DNA of 5,413 bases from contig JAHJSX010000191.1 in NCBI GenBank assembly GCA_018830205.1, forward strand, positions 1 to 5,413, in the 5' to 3' direction. Below, in pieces: positions 5,295 to 5,413 of this stretch. The stretch comes from an archaeon. GTDB taxonomy: Archaea > Hydrothermarchaeota > Hydrothermarchaeia > Hydrothermarchaeales > Hydrothermarchaeaceae. Positions within the stretch are counted from its first letter, which is position 1, and every line of letters starts with the position of its first letter. The position numbers and the translations under genes are program-made. The notes under the pieces were generated by a model that was given only the letters and a program-made list of their open reading frames with translations, ran no database searches and had not been told where the DNA came from.

Positions 5295-5413
5295 ATGATT
5301 ATAGTCCGCTACGGCGAAATAGGAACGAAATCAAAAAGGACGAGAAGGAGCATAGAGGCCGTCCTCATCAAGAACATCAGGCACGTTACAGGCAAAGCAA
5401 AAATAAACCAGGA
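5295..5413 (+). CDS. thiI: ThiI, tRNA 4-thiouridine synthetase, N-terminal fragment cut by window edge
   Basis: Thirty-nine codons plus two bases are present before the right edge. The N-terminus, MIIVRYGEIGTKSKRTRRSI, carries the highly conserved RYGEIGxKSK…R opening of the ThiI N-terminal ferredoxin-like domain. It is followed by EAVLIKNIRHV as the first helix. The THUMP and PP-loop ATP-pyrophosphatase domains would lie outside the window. ThiI transfers sulfur to U8 of tRNA and in many organisms also supports thiazole synthesis for thiamin. The family usually has Leu after the EIG motif, and here it is Thr. The start has no SD but fits the TATA box at 5265-5272, so the transcript is probably leaderless. 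Whether the gene is full-length cannot be seen here. Confidence 0.87.
   Translation, partial: MIIVRYGEIGTKSKRTRRSIEAVLIKNIRHVTGKAKINQ

Overview
The window looks archaeal. It carries NreA, an archaeal DNA-repair protein, and the start of an archaeal-type ThiI. Its upstream regions show TATA boxes about 26 bases ahead of start codons, and it mixes leaderless starts with strong Shine-Dalgarno (SD) starts of the GAGGTG type. I cannot name the lineage. A euryarchaeal or DPANN-type genome or metagenome contig would fit. Gene density is high and no gene-free stretch exceeds about 135 bases.

Layout. (1) Positions 1-369, minus strand: the N-terminal 123 codons of a YdjM/DUF457-type membrane metal-dependent hydrolase, running off the left edge. 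(2) Positions 370-473: a divergent promoter region whose two TATA boxes flank a short palindrome. (3) Positions 474-2088, plus strand: a two-gene membrane unit, an 11-helix protein of DUF4153 type and a 95-residue two-helix protein. (4) Positions 2104-3360, plus strand: nreA, which appears to start from its own leaderless promoter inside the 3' end of the preceding gene. (5) Positions 3410-3928, plus strand: a DJ-1/PfpI-family protein, followed by a T-tract and a hairpin-plus-T terminator. (6) Positions 4063-5189, minus strand: an AT-rich three-gene unit of a DUF4878-like lipoprotein, a two-helix membrane protein and a small acidic protein. (7) Positions 5295-5413, plus strand: the first 39 codons of thiI, also leaderless.

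How it fits together. nreA (PCNA-linked repair), the DJ-1/PfpI gene (stress or protein repair) and thiI (tRNA thiolation and thiazole synthesis) look like conserved housekeeping genes in better-G+C DNA. The DUF4153 pair and the lipoprotein unit encode envelope proteins of unknown role in more A+T-rich DNA, and look like accessory inserts. The lipoprotein unit is the best candidate for something undescribed, but the sequence gives no function for it. I see no CRISPR array, tRNA, rRNA, transposase or integrase.
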